DNA from: Arthrobacter sp. OV608 | GTDB lineage: Bacteria > Actinomycetota > Actinomycetes > Actinomycetales > Micrococcaceae | DNA length: 64,000 bases | Assembly (NCBI GenBank): GCA_900110595.1 | Contig: FOEZ01000001.1 | Span: 310,001-374,000, forward strand | Direction: 5' to 3' | In this document: piece by piece, positions 18,792-29,200 of the stretch | How positions within the stretch are numbered: position 1 is the first letter of the stretch | Layout: each line of letters begins with the position of its first letter | The notes under the pieces: model-generated | Databases searched by the model: none | What the model saw: the letters and a program-made list of their open reading frames with translations, nothing else | Told to the model about the DNA's origin: nothing | Program-made: the position numbers and the translations under genes

Positions 18792-21700
18792 ATGTCGTCT
18801 GGATCCAGCGTGGAGGATCAGCCCCTTTCCATTGAAGGCCATGAAGGCTTTCTCGGGGACTACTATGAGCACCTGGCTGACGAGGACGCCCGGAGCTACA
18901 CCGGGGATCTCCTGACCGCCAGGGCGGAGGGGCACCGCAACGTGGCTTCCATCAGGAAGCCGGGCCAGGCGAACATCGCCATCCACGATGAGGAAGACAG
19001 CAGCGTGGTCTTCGTAGTCACCGATGACATGCCGTTCCTCGTCGATTCCGTCAACGCGGAACTCGTCCGCCAGCACGCGGCCATCAGGCTGGTGGTACAC
19101 CCGCTGTTCGTTGCGGCCCGCAACAGGGAAACCGGCGCGCTGGTGAAGGTCAACAAAGTCCCCTCCCATATCGGCATTTCCAGCGGTGACACCGCCGCCA
19201 TGCCCAGCCTGTCCCATCTCATTGCACAGGGTGAGAGCGCCTCTTATATGGAGTCGTGGATCGCCGTCGAGATCAACCGTGTCTCCGATGAAGTCAAAGC
19301 CTCACTCCTGGAAGGCTTGCAGCGTGTACTGAACGACGTCCGGGCCGCGGTTGAAGACTGGCCCAAGATGCGCCAGAAGGCGCTGGAGATCGCAGAGAAC
19401 CTGGACAAGGTGGCCAACCCGGCCCAGATCGCCGAGCTGCGCCAGGCCCAGGACCTCCTGCACTGGCTCGATGACGGCAACTTTACTTTCCTCGGCTACC
19501 GGGAATACGACCTCGTCAACGTGGACGGGGAAGATGTGCTGGAACTGCGCGAAGACAGCGGCCTGGGGCTGTTGCGCGCATCCGCTGACTCACCGCACAT
19601 CCAGCACCTGACCGACACCGGCAGGAAAAAGGCACGTGAAAAGCGTGCCCTTGTCATCACAAAGGCCAATTCGCGTTCCACGGTCCACCGGTCGGCATAC
19701 CTTGACTACATCGGAATTAAGAGTTTTGATGCCGCGGGCAATGTTAATGGGGAGCAGCGCTTCATCGGCCTCTTCGCTACCAGTGCCTACACGGGGTCCG
19801 TCCGCAACATTCCCATCGTCCGGGAAAAGGTCGACGACGTCCTAAGCAGTGCCGGCTTCCCGCCGGACTCGCACTCCGGCAAAGACCTCCTGGGCATCCT
19901 GGAAACATACCCGAGGGACGAACTCTTCCAGATCGAAGTTCCGGACCTCGCTGCCACGGCCCTGGGCATCCAGAAACTGCAGGAACGCCGGCGCACCCGG
20001 CTCTTCCTGCGTCCCGACATCTATGGCCGCTTCATGTCCGCGGTCGTCTACCTTCCCCGGGACAGGTACACCACCAACGTCCGGCTCCGGATCGAGCAGG
20101 AACTGCGCGAAACCTTCCAGGCCGTCTCCATTGACTACGAGGCGCGTATGACGGAGTCCGCCCTCGCCCGGCTCTTCTTCCGCATCCGCCTGCCCAAGGG
20201 TGCAGACGTCAGCCATGTCAACACGGAGGAACTGGAAAAGCGGCTCGTGCTGGCCGCCCGCTCCTGGAGCGAAGGCATCGCTGAAGTCCTGCGCGAAGGC
20301 CGGGACGTCGGTGAGGCCAAGGAGCTGGCGGCCATCTGGTCGGAAGCCTTTCCTGCGAGCTACCGGGTGGACTATGAAGTTGAGGACGCCCTCGAGGACA
20401 TCGCCCGTTTCGAAAAATACGGTGCGGCCGCGGAACGTACGGCAGGCGCCAAGCAGGAACGCCCCGGCGTCCATGTCTACCTTCCCGAAGGGGCAGGGGC
20501 AACGCTTGAGGAGGACGCCCGGGTCAAGCTCTACATGCTGGAGCCAAAGAGTTTGAGCCAGATCCTGCCCTTCTTCCACAACCTTGGCCTGGAGGTGCTC
20601 GACGAGCGCCCGTTCGAGATCGAAACCGCGGACCGGCGGGACTTCTTCCTGTACGACCTCGGCCTGAAATACCCGGCGGGTGTGGATCCGGTGGCCACCA
20701 ATGAACTTCTTGCCGATTCCTTCGGTGCCGCGGTGACCGGCGCTGCCGAGTCTGACGCGTTTGACAGGCTGGTCCTCCGGGAGGGACTGCAGTGGCGCCA
20801 GATCACTGTGCTGCGCGCTTACGCCCGGTACATGCGCCAGATGGGCAACAGCAATTCCTTCGGATTCATGGCTGACACGCTGCTCGCCAACCCGGACGTC
20901 ACCAGGGGCCTCAGCGCGCTCTTCGCCGCCCGCTTCGATCCATCGCTAAGCGAAGAGGAGCGGGTTGAGGCCCAGGCATCCGTGCGTACAGAACTGGCGG
21001 AGGCCATCGAAAAGGTGGCCACGCTGGATGCGGACCGCGTCCTGCGGACCTTCCTCAACCTGATCGAATCGACGCTCCGGACCAACTTCTACCAGTACAA
21101 GCCGCACCTTAGCTTCAAGCTTGATCCCTCACAGATCAAGGGGCTGCCCTTCCCGCGCCCCATGTTCGAAATCTGGGTCTACGCCCCCCGCGTCGAGGGC
21201 GTCCACCTTCGATTCGGCAAGGTGGCCCGCGGCGGCCTGCGCTGGTCCGACCGGCGCGAGGACTTCCGCACCGAAGTCCTTGGCCTGGTGAAAGCGCAGA
21301 CGGTCAAGAACGCCGTCATCGTGCCTACCGGGGCCAAGGGCGGTTTCTTCGCGAAGCAGCTCCCGGATCCCACGGTGGACCGCTCCGCGTGGATGGCCGA
21401 AGGCATCGAAAGCTACAAGACGTTCATCCGCGGCCTGCTCGACCTCACTGACAACCTCCTGACGGAGGGCGGCGACGAGCGGCTCGTGCCGCCGTCGGAC
21501 CTTGTACGGCACGACGGCGACGATTCCTACCTCGTGGTGGCGGCGGACAAGGGAACCGCGACCTTCTCGGACATCGCGAACGGGCTGGCCGCCGAATACG
21601 GCTTCTGGCTCGGAGACGCTTTTGCCTCCGGCGGCTCGGTGGGCTATGACCACAAGGCTATGGGCATTACCGCCCGCGGGGCCTGGGAATCAGTGAAGCG

Positions 21701-23645
21701 CCACTTCAGCGAGCTGGACCTGGACACGCAGACCCAGCCGTTCAGCGTGGTGGGTGTAGGAGATATGTCCGGTGACGTGTTCGGTAACGGCATGCTCCTC
21801 TCAAGGCACATCAGGCTCATCGCGGCATTTGACCACCGCCACGTCTTCCTCGACCCCAATCCGGATGAGGAGACCTCGTTCGTGGAGCGGCAGCGGTTGT
21901 TCGAGCTGCCCAGGTCTTCGTGGGATGACTACAACAAGTCCCTCATCAGCGAAGGCGGCGGGGTGTTCCCGCGCCAGGCGAAGTCGATTCCGGTGTCGGC
22001 GCAGGTGCGGGCTGCCCTGGGACTTCCCGCGGACACCACTGAACTCAGCCCGCCCGAACTCCTCCGCGCCATCCTGCTGGCACCTGCCGACCTGCTGTAC
22101 AACGGCGGAATCGGAACCTACGTCAAGGCGAGCACCGAATCCAACGCCGCGGTGGGGGACAAAGCCAACGACGCCATCCGGGTGGACGGCAAGGACCTGC
22201 GCGTCAAGGTGGTGGGTGAAGGCGGAAACCTCGGCATGACGCAGCGCGGCCGAATTGAGGCCGCACTGCAGGGAGTTATCCTCAACACCGATGCCATCGA
22301 CAACTCCGCCGGCGTTGACTGCTCGGACCACGAGGTCAACATCAAGATCTTCGTGGACCGCATGGTCGCTGCAGGGAAGCTGTCCGCCGAAGAGCGCGCC
22401 GGTTTCCTTGCATCGATGACCGATGAGGTGGGCCGCCTCGTCCTTGAGGACAACATCGACCAGAACATCCTGCTGCTGAACGACCGTACCCGGGTGGCCG
22501 AGTGGAGCCCGAGCTACGAGCGCCTGATGGACTGGCTGGAGAAGAAGGCCGACCTGAACCGGGAACTGGAGGCGCTGCCCACCACAGCGGAGCTGCATGA
22601 ACGGCTGCAGCAGGGCCAGGGCCTGACCTCTCCGGAACTGTCGGTGCTGGCCGCGTACGCCAAAATCGAGCTGGCCTCAGCGCTGCGGGACAGCGACCTG
22701 GCCGACGACCCGTGGTTCCGGAAGACGCTGCGGGCCTACTTCCCGGAGCAGCTGCGGGACCGCTTCGATGCGGAGCTGGATACCCATCCGCTGCGCCGCG
22801 AGATCATCGCCACGATAGTGGCCAACGACATGATCAACCTTGGCGGCATCACGTTCGCGTTCCGGACCATGGAAGAAACATCGGCCTCTGAAGTTGCGGT
22901 AGCCAAGGCCTTCGTTGCCCTGCGTGAGGTCTACGAGCTCGATGCGATGGTGGAGGAGCTGAACAGCCTGCCGGCGTCGTTCCCCACCGAGCACTGGAGC
23001 GCAGTCCACCTGGACATCCGGCGGCTGCTGGACCGGGCAGTGCGGTGGTTGCTGGGACAAGGCAGCGTGTCCAGGCCTATCGCCGACGTTGTGGAGGAAT
23101 TCAAGCCCCTTGTCGACCCGATGCGGGCCCGCCTGCTGGATTACCTGCGCGGGGACGACCGGGACAGGGTGGCCGGCTGGCTTTCCACGGCCCGCGAGTG
23201 GGAGCTTCCCGAGGGGCTGGCACTGCGCTGGGCGGAGCTGTTCGAGAGCTTTGTGCTGCTGGACATCGCGAAGATCGCGAGGGTTCGCAGGAATCCTGTG
23301 GAGGAGATCGCGGCGGTCTACTACACCGTTTTCAACCGGTTCCGCGCTGACTCGCTCCTGGAGCGGATCAGCAGCCTGCCGCGGCAGGACCGGTGGCAGG
23401 CGCTGGCCAGGGCTGCCTTGCGTGATGATTTGTATTCCACCGTCTCGGACATGACGACGGCGGTGCTGGACGCCACCGCTGCGGCCGATTCACCGGAGGC
23501 GCGGCTCAAGGACTGGGAGGCACAGAACGCCGAGCAGTTGGGCCGCGCGAAGAGCATGTTCGATGAGGTCAATGCCCTCGAGGCCGACGATATGGCCTCA
23601 CTGTCGGTAGCATTGAGGCTCTTGAGGTCAATCGTCCGACGCTAG
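18792..23645 (+). CDS. gdh: NAD-dependent glutamate dehydrogenase, large GDH2 type
   Basis: This 1617-residue enzyme catalyses NAD-dependent oxidative deamination of glutamate to 2-oxoglutarate. The start is ATG 18792 with GGAGG 9 nt upstream; a TTG at 18786 is an alternative two codons earlier. An N-terminal regulatory region of about 700 residues with ACT-like segments precedes the catalytic core, which contains KVARGGLRWSDRREDFRTE, VPTGAKGGFF and VGVGDMSGDVFGNGM. A Rossmann-type region (VKVVGEGGNLGMTQRGR) follows, then a long helical C-terminus. Length and motifs match the 180-kDa class of Streptomyces and mycobacteria, where FHA proteins such as GarA regulate it. It stands alone on the plus strand before pdtaS. 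Confidence 0.96.
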   Translation: MSSGSSVEDQPLSIEGHEGFLGDYYEHLADEDARSYTGDLLTARAEGHRNVASIRKPGQANIAIHDEEDSSVVFVVTDDMPFLVDSVNAELVRQHAAIRLVVHPLFVAARNRETGALVKVNKVPSHIGISSGDTAAMPSLSHLIAQGESASYMESWIAVEINRVSDEVKASLLEGLQRVLNDVRAAVEDWPKMRQKALEIAENLDKVANPAQIAELRQAQDLLHWLDDGNFTFLGYREYDLVNVDGEDVLELREDSGLGLLRASADSPHIQHLTDTGRKKAREKRALVITKANSRSTVHRSAYLDYIGIKSFDAAGNVNGEQRFIGLFATSAYTGSVRNIPIVREKVDDVLSSAGFPPDSHSGKDLLGILETYPRDELFQIEVPDLAATALGIQKLQERRRTRLFLRPDIYGRFMSAVVYLPRDRYTTNVRLRIEQELRETFQAVSIDYEARMTESALARLFFRIRLPKGADVSHVNTEELEKRLVLAARSWSEGIAEVLREGRDVGEAKELAAIWSEAFPASYRVDYEVEDALEDIARFEKYGAAAERTAGAKQERPGVHVYLPEGAGATLEEDARVKLYMLEPKSLSQILPFFHNLGLEVLDERPFEIETADRRDFFLYDLGLKYPAGVDPVATNELLADSFGAAVTGAAESDAFDRLVLREGLQWRQITVLRAYARYMRQMGNSNSFGFMADTLLANPDVTRGLSALFAARFDPSLSEEERVEAQASVRTELAEAIEKVATLDADRVLRTFLNLIESTLRTNFYQYKPHLSFKLDPSQIKGLPFPRPMFEIWVYAPRVEGVHLRFGKVARGGLRWSDRREDFRTEVLGLVKAQTVKNAVIVPTGAKGGFFAKQLPDPTVDRSAWMAEGIESYKTFIRGLLDLTDNLLTEGGDERLVPPSDLVRHDGDDSYLVVAADKGTATFSDIANGLAAEYGFWLGDAFASGGSVGYDHKAMGITARGAWESVKRHFSELDLDTQTQPFSVVGVGDMSGDVFGNGMLLSRHIRLIAAFDHRHVFLDPNPDEETSFVERQRLFELPRSSWDDYNKSLISEGGGVFPRQAKSIPVSAQVRAALGLPADTTELSPPELLRAILLAPADLLYNGGIGTYVKASTESNAAVGDKANDAIRVDGKDLRVKVVGEGGNLGMTQRGRIEAALQGVILNTDAIDNSAGVDCSDHEVNIKIFVDRMVAAGKLSAEERAGFLASMTDEVGRLVLEDNIDQNILLLNDRTRVAEWSPSYERLMDWLEKKADLNRELEALPTTAELHERLQQGQGLTSPELSVLAAYAKIELASALRDSDLADDPWFRKTLRAYFPEQLRDRFDAELDTHPLRREIIATIVANDMINLGGITFAFRTMEETSASEVAVAKAFVALREVYELDAMVEELNSLPASFPTEHWSAVHLDIRRLLDRAVRWLLGQGSVSRPIADVVEEFKPLVDPMRARLLDYLRGDDRDRVAGWLSTAREWELPEGLALRWAELFESFVLLDIAKIARVRRNPVEEIAAVYYTVFNRFRADSLLERISSLPRQDRWQALARAALRDDLYSTVSDMTTAVLDATAAADSPEARLKDWEAQNAEQLGRAKSMFDEVNALEADDMASLSVALRLLRSIVRR

Positions 23646-23673
23646 CCGGTGCTGCGTCGCAAATGGAGGTGCA

Positions 23674-25140
23674 GTGGCAATCTTTACGGACCCTATCAGG
23701 GAACATGCTGATTTCGGGCCGGGCGATGCCGAATGGCTGCACCTCCTGGTGGGGGACTGGCAGATGGTCGCGGACCTGGCGTTCGCCGACCTGGCGCTCT
23801 GGTTCCCCCACCCTGACCACGGGTATGTGGCGCTGGCTCACGTCCGGCCTTCCACCACACATACGGTGTTCCATGGCGACTTCGTGGGCGAACCCATCCG
23901 CTCGGACCTCCAGCCGCTGGTGGACAAGGCATGGAACAGCCGCTCCATCGAGCGCTCCAGCGAAACCAACTGGAGCAGCGAAATGGCGCTCCGGGTGGAA
24001 GCCGTTCCCATGGTCCGGAACGGGCGGACCCTGGCCGTTGTCACCACGCACATGGACCTTTCCAGTTCGCGCATGCCCTCCAGGCTTGAACTGACCTACA
24101 GGCAGTGCGCCTACGACCTGCTGCGGATGGGGACCTTGGGGCTGTGGCCGGACTTCGCCTCGCCCACGGGTTCCCGCCGCGGCGCACCACGGGTTGGAGA
24201 CGGGCTCATCAGGCTGGACGCCGAGGGCATGGTGCAGTACGCCAGCCCGAACGGCGTGTCCGCTTTCCGGCGTCTCGGTGACGGGGAGTCCCTGGAGGGG
24301 CGCTCCCTGGCCGAGGTCACCGCCAGCCTGCTCAAGGACCGCCGCATGGTGGACGAAACCTTGCCCCTGGTAGTAACCGGACGGATGCCGTGGCGCAGCG
24401 AGATCGAGTCCCGCGGCGTAAGCCTGTCACTGCGGGCCATCCCGCTGCGTGATGAGCAGCAGCGCTTCGGCGCGCTGGTCCTCTGCCGCGACGTTTCCGA
24501 GCTTCGGCGGCGCGAGATGGAGCTGGTGACAAAGGACGCCACCATCCGCGAAATCCACCACCGGGTCAAGAACAACCTGCAGACGGTGGCCGCGCTGTTG
24601 CGCATGCAGTCCCGCCGGATGGTGAGCGATGAGGCGAAGCAGGGGCTCGAACAGGCGATGCGCCGGGTAGCAACTATCGCCCTGGTTCACGAAACCCTGT
24701 CCCAGGGCCTGACGCAGAGTGTCGACTTTGACGAGCTGATCGGGCGGCAGTTCAGGCTTTCCGCGGAAGTGGCGTCGCCGTCCCAGCAGGTCCGGACCGA
24801 GCGTTCGGGCATGTTCGGTGAACTGCCGAGTGATTTTGCCACGCCGCTGGCGCTGGTGATCAATGAACTCGTCACCAATGCTGTGGAGCATGGCCTGGAG
24901 GGGCGGACCGGGACTGTCTGGCTGCTGGCCGACCGTTCCGAAGGCGACGACGGCGAGGAACTCACCGTGACCATTGCCGACGACGGAGTGGGACTTCCTG
25001 ATACTCCTCATGTTGAGGGCCTCGGTTTGCAGATCGTGCGGACGCTGGTCACCAGCGAGCTGGGCGGGAGCATCCAGTGGCTTCCCCGTGAAGGCGGCGG
25101 CACCGCCGTGCAGATCCGGCTGATCCTTCCGGCCAAGTAG
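23674..25140 (+). CDS. pdtaS: PdtaS-type sensor histidine kinase
   Basis: This 488-residue soluble histidine kinase begins at GTG 23674 behind AATGGAGG. There are no membrane spans. The N-terminal GAF-like region (1-140) and a PAS domain (about 175-285, DGLIRLDAEGMVQYASPNG) precede the HisKA_2 helix (REIHHRVKNNLQTVAALLR) with the likely phospho-acceptor H296. An HWE/HisKA_2-type ATPase domain follows (LALVINELVTNAVEHGLEG, TIADDGVGLP, GLGLQIVRTLV). In mycobacteria PdtaS phosphorylates the RNA-binding ANTAR regulator PdtaR. No pdtaR gene is visible here. It follows the dehydrogenase gene by 28 bp and is closed by a strong terminator. Confidence 0.92.
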   Translation: MAIFTDPIREHADFGPGDAEWLHLLVGDWQMVADLAFADLALWFPHPDHGYVALAHVRPSTTHTVFHGDFVGEPIRSDLQPLVDKAWNSRSIERSSETNWSSEMALRVEAVPMVRNGRTLAVVTTHMDLSSSRMPSRLELTYRQCAYDLLRMGTLGLWPDFASPTGSRRGAPRVGDGLIRLDAEGMVQYASPNGVSAFRRLGDGESLEGRSLAEVTASLLKDRRMVDETLPLVVTGRMPWRSEIESRGVSLSLRAIPLRDEQQRFGALVLCRDVSELRRREMELVTKDATIREIHHRVKNNLQTVAALLRMQSRRMVSDEAKQGLEQAMRRVATIALVHETLSQGLTQSVDFDELIGRQFRLSAEVASPSQQVRTERSGMFGELPSDFATPLALVINELVTNAVEHGLEGRTGTVWLLADRSEGDDGEELTVTIADDGVGLPDTPHVEGLGLQIVRTLVTSELGGSIQWLPREGGGTAVQIRLILPAK

Positions 25141-25151
25141 CAGGAGACAGC

Positions 25152-25209
25152 AGAAGGCCCTGGCGGCAACCTTTGCGGGTTGCGGCCAGGGCCTTCTTGT
25201 TAAGCTTTT
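25152..25209 (+). terminator. Intrinsic terminator after pdtaS
   Basis: AGAAGGCCCTGGC (25152-25164) pairs perfectly with 25185-25197, with a further GCAACC/GGTTGC inner stem around a short TTTGCG loop. T-rich sequence follows (TGTTAAGCTTTTT). It ends pdtaS transcription and may also serve whiB1 from the other side. Confidence 0.9.
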
Positions 25210-25235
25210 TCAGCCAGCCGTTGTGCCTGGAGGGA

Positions 25236-25484
25236 TCAGGAGGCGCGGCGGGCGCGTGCTGCACGGCGCTTCAGGGCCCGGCGCTCGTCTTCGCTCATGC
25301 CGCCCCATACACCGGCATCCTGGCCCGACTCGAGAGCCCACTGCAGGCATGTGTCCACTACGGGACACCGGCGGCAGACGCTCTTGGCTTCCTCGATTTG
25401 CAGGAGTGCCGGGCCTGTGTTTCCAACGGGGAAAAACAGTTCCGGGTCCTTTTCGAGGCACGCTGCGCGGTTACGCCAATCCAT
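25236..25484 (-). CDS. whiB1: WhiB1/WblE-type iron-sulfur regulator
   Basis: This is an 82-residue WhiB-like protein. Starting at MDWRNRAAC (ATG 25484), the four cluster-binding cysteines fall at C9, C37, C40 and C46, the same positions as in Mycobacterium tuberculosis WhiB1, so this start is preferred over ATG 25502. The GVWGGMSEDERRALKRR block is the typical G(V/I)WGG turn followed by a basic DNA-binding helix. WhiB1 orthologues are essential nitric-oxide-responsive regulators in mycobacteria that bind the primary sigma factor. WblE is the Streptomyces counterpart. The gene is monocistronic. A CRP-like palindrome lies 36 bp upstream of the start. Confidence 0.93.
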   Translation of the reverse strand: MDWRNRAACLEKDPELFFPVGNTGPALLQIEEAKSVCRRCPVVDTCLQWALESGQDAGVWGGMSEDERRALKRRAARARRAS

Positions 25485-25519
25485 GCTGATCAGTTGCTCC
25501 ATTTCTGGGAAGTGCCCTT

Positions 25520-25535
25520 TGTGAAATTATTCACT
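25520..25535. promoter_or_regulatory. CRP/GlxR-like palindrome upstream of whiB1
   Basis: TGTGA-AATTAT-TCACT matches the CRP/GlxR consensus TGTGA-N6-TCACA at nine of ten defined bases. Established work shows that mycobacterial whiB1 is controlled by the cAMP receptor protein. On the minus strand TAATTT, a possible -10 box, lies inside the site, so binding could block transcription. The exact promoter is not certain. Confidence 0.55.
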
Positions 25536-25552
25536 AGTAGCTACAAAGGAAA

Positions 25553-25570
25553 GGGGCCCGGCAGGGCCCC
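25553..25570 (-). terminator. GC-rich hairpin with T-rich tail upstream of whiB1
   Basis: GGGGCCC and GGGCCCC form a perfect 7-bp stem with a 4-nt loop. On the minus strand it is followed by TTTCCTTTGT, giving an intrinsic-terminator shape upstream of the CRP-like site. It could insulate whiB1 or attenuate a longer transcript. Confidence 0.4.
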
Positions 25571-25715
25571 GTTGGTCATCTGAATCAAGCCTGTCATGTT
25601 AACGCTGTGTAAACAAGGGGTAATAAGGCTTGAGATCCCCGGAACGCTGAGCGATACATCACAGTGGCGGTACTGGGCCTCACCACTGTCCGACTATGTC
25701 CGGTAGGGTGCCAGT

Positions 25716-26189
25716 GTGTCAAGACCTCCGGAAAACCCCGCAGACCCGCAGGCTCCAACAGGGGGGTCCGGGCCAGAACAGCCCAGTGGCGGGGCCCGTC
25801 CGCCTGCGGTGCTCGTGGTGGCAGTGATTGTCGCTGCCGAAGCAACCGCCCTGTTGGCCGCGGCCGCCTGGTACGGCTACCAGCTTGCAGCGGGCAGCCC
25901 CGTGCTGTCGTTCTGGGGTGCCGTCTTTACGCTGGGGCTGTTGCTGGCGTTCTCGACCTGGCTGTACGCGGTGGCACTTTTTCTCTACCGCGGATACCGG
26001 TGGACCAGGGCTGCTGCCCTGGTGGCCCAGTTGTTTGTCCTCACCATCGGCTTCCCAACAATGAGCGCCGGCCTTCCCGTGGCTGGACTGGCGATGCTGA
26101 TTCCGGCCGTCACTGCCGTTGTGCTGTTGTTCCAGAACAAGCTCATCACCTTCGCTTCCCGCACGGGCGGTTCCACGCCGGCCCTCTGA
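25716..26189 (+). CDS. Small four-span membrane protein of unknown function
   Basis: The 157-residue product starts at GTG 25716. The first 30 residues are Pro/Gly/Ser-rich and polar (PENPADPQAPTGGSGPEQP). Four hydrophobic segments follow: VLVVAVIVAAEATALLAA, FWGAVFTLGLLLAFSTWLYAV, AAALVAQLFVLTIGFPTM and GLAMLIPAVTAVVLLF. The C-terminus is short and cytoplasmic. No family motif is recognised; similar small membrane proteins are common in Arthrobacter. A TAGGGT -10 box ends 6 nt before the GTG, with no ribosome site, so the mRNA is likely leaderless. It converges with the FtsK/SpoIIIE gene, 55 bp away, with no clear terminator between. Confidence 0.75.
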   Translation: MSRPPENPADPQAPTGGSGPEQPSGGARPPAVLVVAVIVAAEATALLAAAAWYGYQLAAGSPVLSFWGAVFTLGLLLAFSTWLYAVALFLYRGYRWTRAAALVAQLFVLTIGFPTMSAGLPVAGLAMLIPAVTAVVLLFQNKLITFASRTGGSTPAL

Positions 26190-26244
26190 CTGGCTCGACT
26201 CCTTGTGTGGGCTGCATGCCACGTTCGTGCGCTGGCGTTCGGCA

Positions 26245-29200
26245 CTACCCATGGGTCTGGTTCCAGCCGGACCAGCCGACTTGGACGTTCCGTGCCCCGT
26301 CGCGGGAGATCAACACTCCTCTCCCGGGAACTGGGTGGGCCTCCACTTCAAACCTGGTTCCAAAGAGGTCACCATCCAGTAGTGAACGGGGTGCCAATAG
26401 CACGCCGGTGCCGGACGCGCGGGACTTCATGACCAGCGGCACACGCTGCAGGAGCAGCGGGCTGTAGTTGGCCGTCAGCACCACCGCGCAGCCCAATGCG
26501 TTCAGTTCCGACAGGTACTGCAGGGTTTCGGCGGATAAGAGATCGGCATCGTCCACCAGCGCCAAGGTTCCTGGTTGTGCACGGCCCGCCGCTGCCGTCG
26601 CCAGCGACTGCTGCCAGTACTCAGCGGCGTCGCTACCTGCCTCGCAGCAAAGCCATGGCCCGCGTGCCGGATTCATCAGAGGCAGCGCGCGCAGGAGGTT
26701 CGTTTTCCCCGATCCGGGTCCGCCCAGGACTGTGAGCACGCCTCCGTACGGCAGGCTGATGGATGCTGGCTCGAGCTCATCCCCGCCGATACCAATCACC
26801 AGGGGTTGGCCCAAGCTGCCTGCCCCGTTGTTGTTGCCTGCCGCACTATTGGCCGGCTTTGGAGACTCCGGGGTGCTGCTCAGATTGCTCGTTGCGCTGG
26901 AACTGATCTTGGTGGCCTGCACCAGCGCAGGAAGTGGTTCGATGCGGAAGGGACGTTTTGTGGGCGCCTTTCCTGGGGCCATGCCCCACTTGCTCAAGGT
27001 TTCCAGGTCCGGGTTGTACAGCTGGCTCACTACAGGGCCGCCGCCGGCGATGGCGCCGAACGCCACGGCCCGTCCTTTATTCTCGGCTGTAGCGGGCATG
27101 CGCGGCCACGCTATCCGGCTGTCCGGATTGGATCCGGTGGGGAAATATAGCCGGTTCGCAAGCAAAGCGAACGTCCGGGAACTGACAAGTTCCCTGTCGC
27201 CCTCAAGCATCACCACAATGTCCGCCCGGCTGCCGTCCCGGGCCAGATCCTGTACGAGGTCTTCGGCCCAGGCCAGGGGTCCTGCCCGCAGGGCCGATAT
27301 CCATGATCCCCATCCGGAAATAGCCAGTACCAATGGCACCTCGCTCTTCATCCCACCGTCGCTTAACCGCCGGGCCATCTCCTGTTTCAGGCGCTCCAGC
27401 ACACGGACCGCCCGCCGGAGCTCGTGCGGGCCTACGTGCGCTCCAATTCGACCGGAGCCGGCAAGGCCACGGAAAGCGCCGCCTGCGCCCAGCAGGTAGC
27501 AGTGTGCTTCCACCGGATGGAGGACAATCCGGGAGACGGCGAATCCAAGGGCCTCCAGCGCACCTGAAGACGGGCCGCCGACCAGCGCCAGATGACTGTG
27601 CTCCGGGGGCTTCCACACGAGGGGAACCACCTTCTGGTCTTCCGGCAGATCCATCAGTCCGAGTTCGATTGCCCATCCTGCGTTTTTCCCGCTGCCGGGG
27701 TGGCCTGCAGACTGTCTGCTGCCAGGAACCGGCAGATTCGAAGGCAGGGGAGCGGCCACCGGAAGCCGGGGTGCCGGTCCGTTCCGGCCGTGCCACAGGT
27801 CCTGCACCATCGCCACCAACGGTTGGGCAGCTTGGGCGGGTGTCTGTTGCCCGGGCGGCTGGTCCCCGCTGCTTTCTCCGTCTGCATCACTGGTTCCATC
27901 CCGTATGAAACAGTCCACGGCGTGTTGCACCTTGATAGCGTCTGCCCAGCCAGGCCCGGCACGGGCTGTCCCGATTGTCGCGGTCTGGAATTCCTGCGGC
28001 GCTTCAGTACCCCGCGCCATAAAAGCCCGTCCCGGCGTACCCACGCTGATACCTGCTGCATCCTTGGTGTTGATGATGTCGCAGGACTCCATATCGGATT
28101 GCACTCGAAGGGCGATGCTGGAGGTGACATTGGCCCGGATGTCCGCTGTGACGGCTCCCTGCGGCCGCTGGGTAGCCATTACCAGGTGGATCCCCAGCGA
28201 CCGCCCGATCGCTGCGATCCGCATCAATTCCCGCAGCACCTCCGGCGCATCATCAACCAGCATCCTGAATTCATCGATCACAATCACCAGGTGGGGGAGT
28301 GGAAAGCTGGGGGAAGCCCCGGTGGAACGGTACGAGGCGAGATCCGGCACCTGGGCGGCAGCCAGAGCTTCCTCCCGCAACCTGATCTCAGCCCTGAGCG
28401 AGGCCATGGTCCGTTCGAGCTCGTAGGTGGACAGGTCGGTCAGCATCCCGACGCAGTGGACGAGTTCCGTTAAAGGGCCAAGCCCGGACCCGCCCTTGAA
28501 ATCAACAAAGAGAAAATTCACGCGGTCTGGCGGATGGCTGAGGGCCAATGCCAGGGCGAACGTGCGGAGCAGTTCTGACTTGCCCGAGCCCGTGGTTCCC
28601 CCGACCAGCAGATGCGGGCCGTCTGAGACGAGGTCCAAGCCACGCGTTCCAGCGGCGCTGATTCCCATAGCCACAGGCAATCCATCGGCCTGCGCGCTCT
28701 GATTCCACTGGGCCGCGACCCCGGCTGGGGAAAGCGGCAGGAGATCACTGAGCGCGCAGGAGCCCGGGACAGTCTTGGATCCTTTGTCCGGCGGGGCCGG
28801 TTGCCCAGCGAGGTTCCGGCAGAAATCGGTGAACACTGACTCCGGGGCGAGATCCGGGACGAAGGCAACCTCACCTGCCGGGCCCCGAAGGATGGATGTC
28901 CGCTCAGAAATTTCCACCTCCCAAGTGCGGTCACCTCCCCCGGCAGCAGGGAGGAACTGAAGGACCTGCCAGCCAAGCCCTGCCGCCATGGCGGATGTCG
29001 CGTCGTCGTCCTGTGCATTCGAAGTTCCGAGCATGATGAGGACACCACGCTGATGGGCGGGACCAAAGCCCTCCGCCAAAATTCTGCGTGCGCCATGAGA
29101 GGAAGCGGTGAGAGTGCTGCCGGGCAGGTACCGGGCGGCCAGAGGAAGGCGCTCCGCGTCCCCCACGATGAGAACGCGTGTGCTGCGGGCCCTGGGGTAG

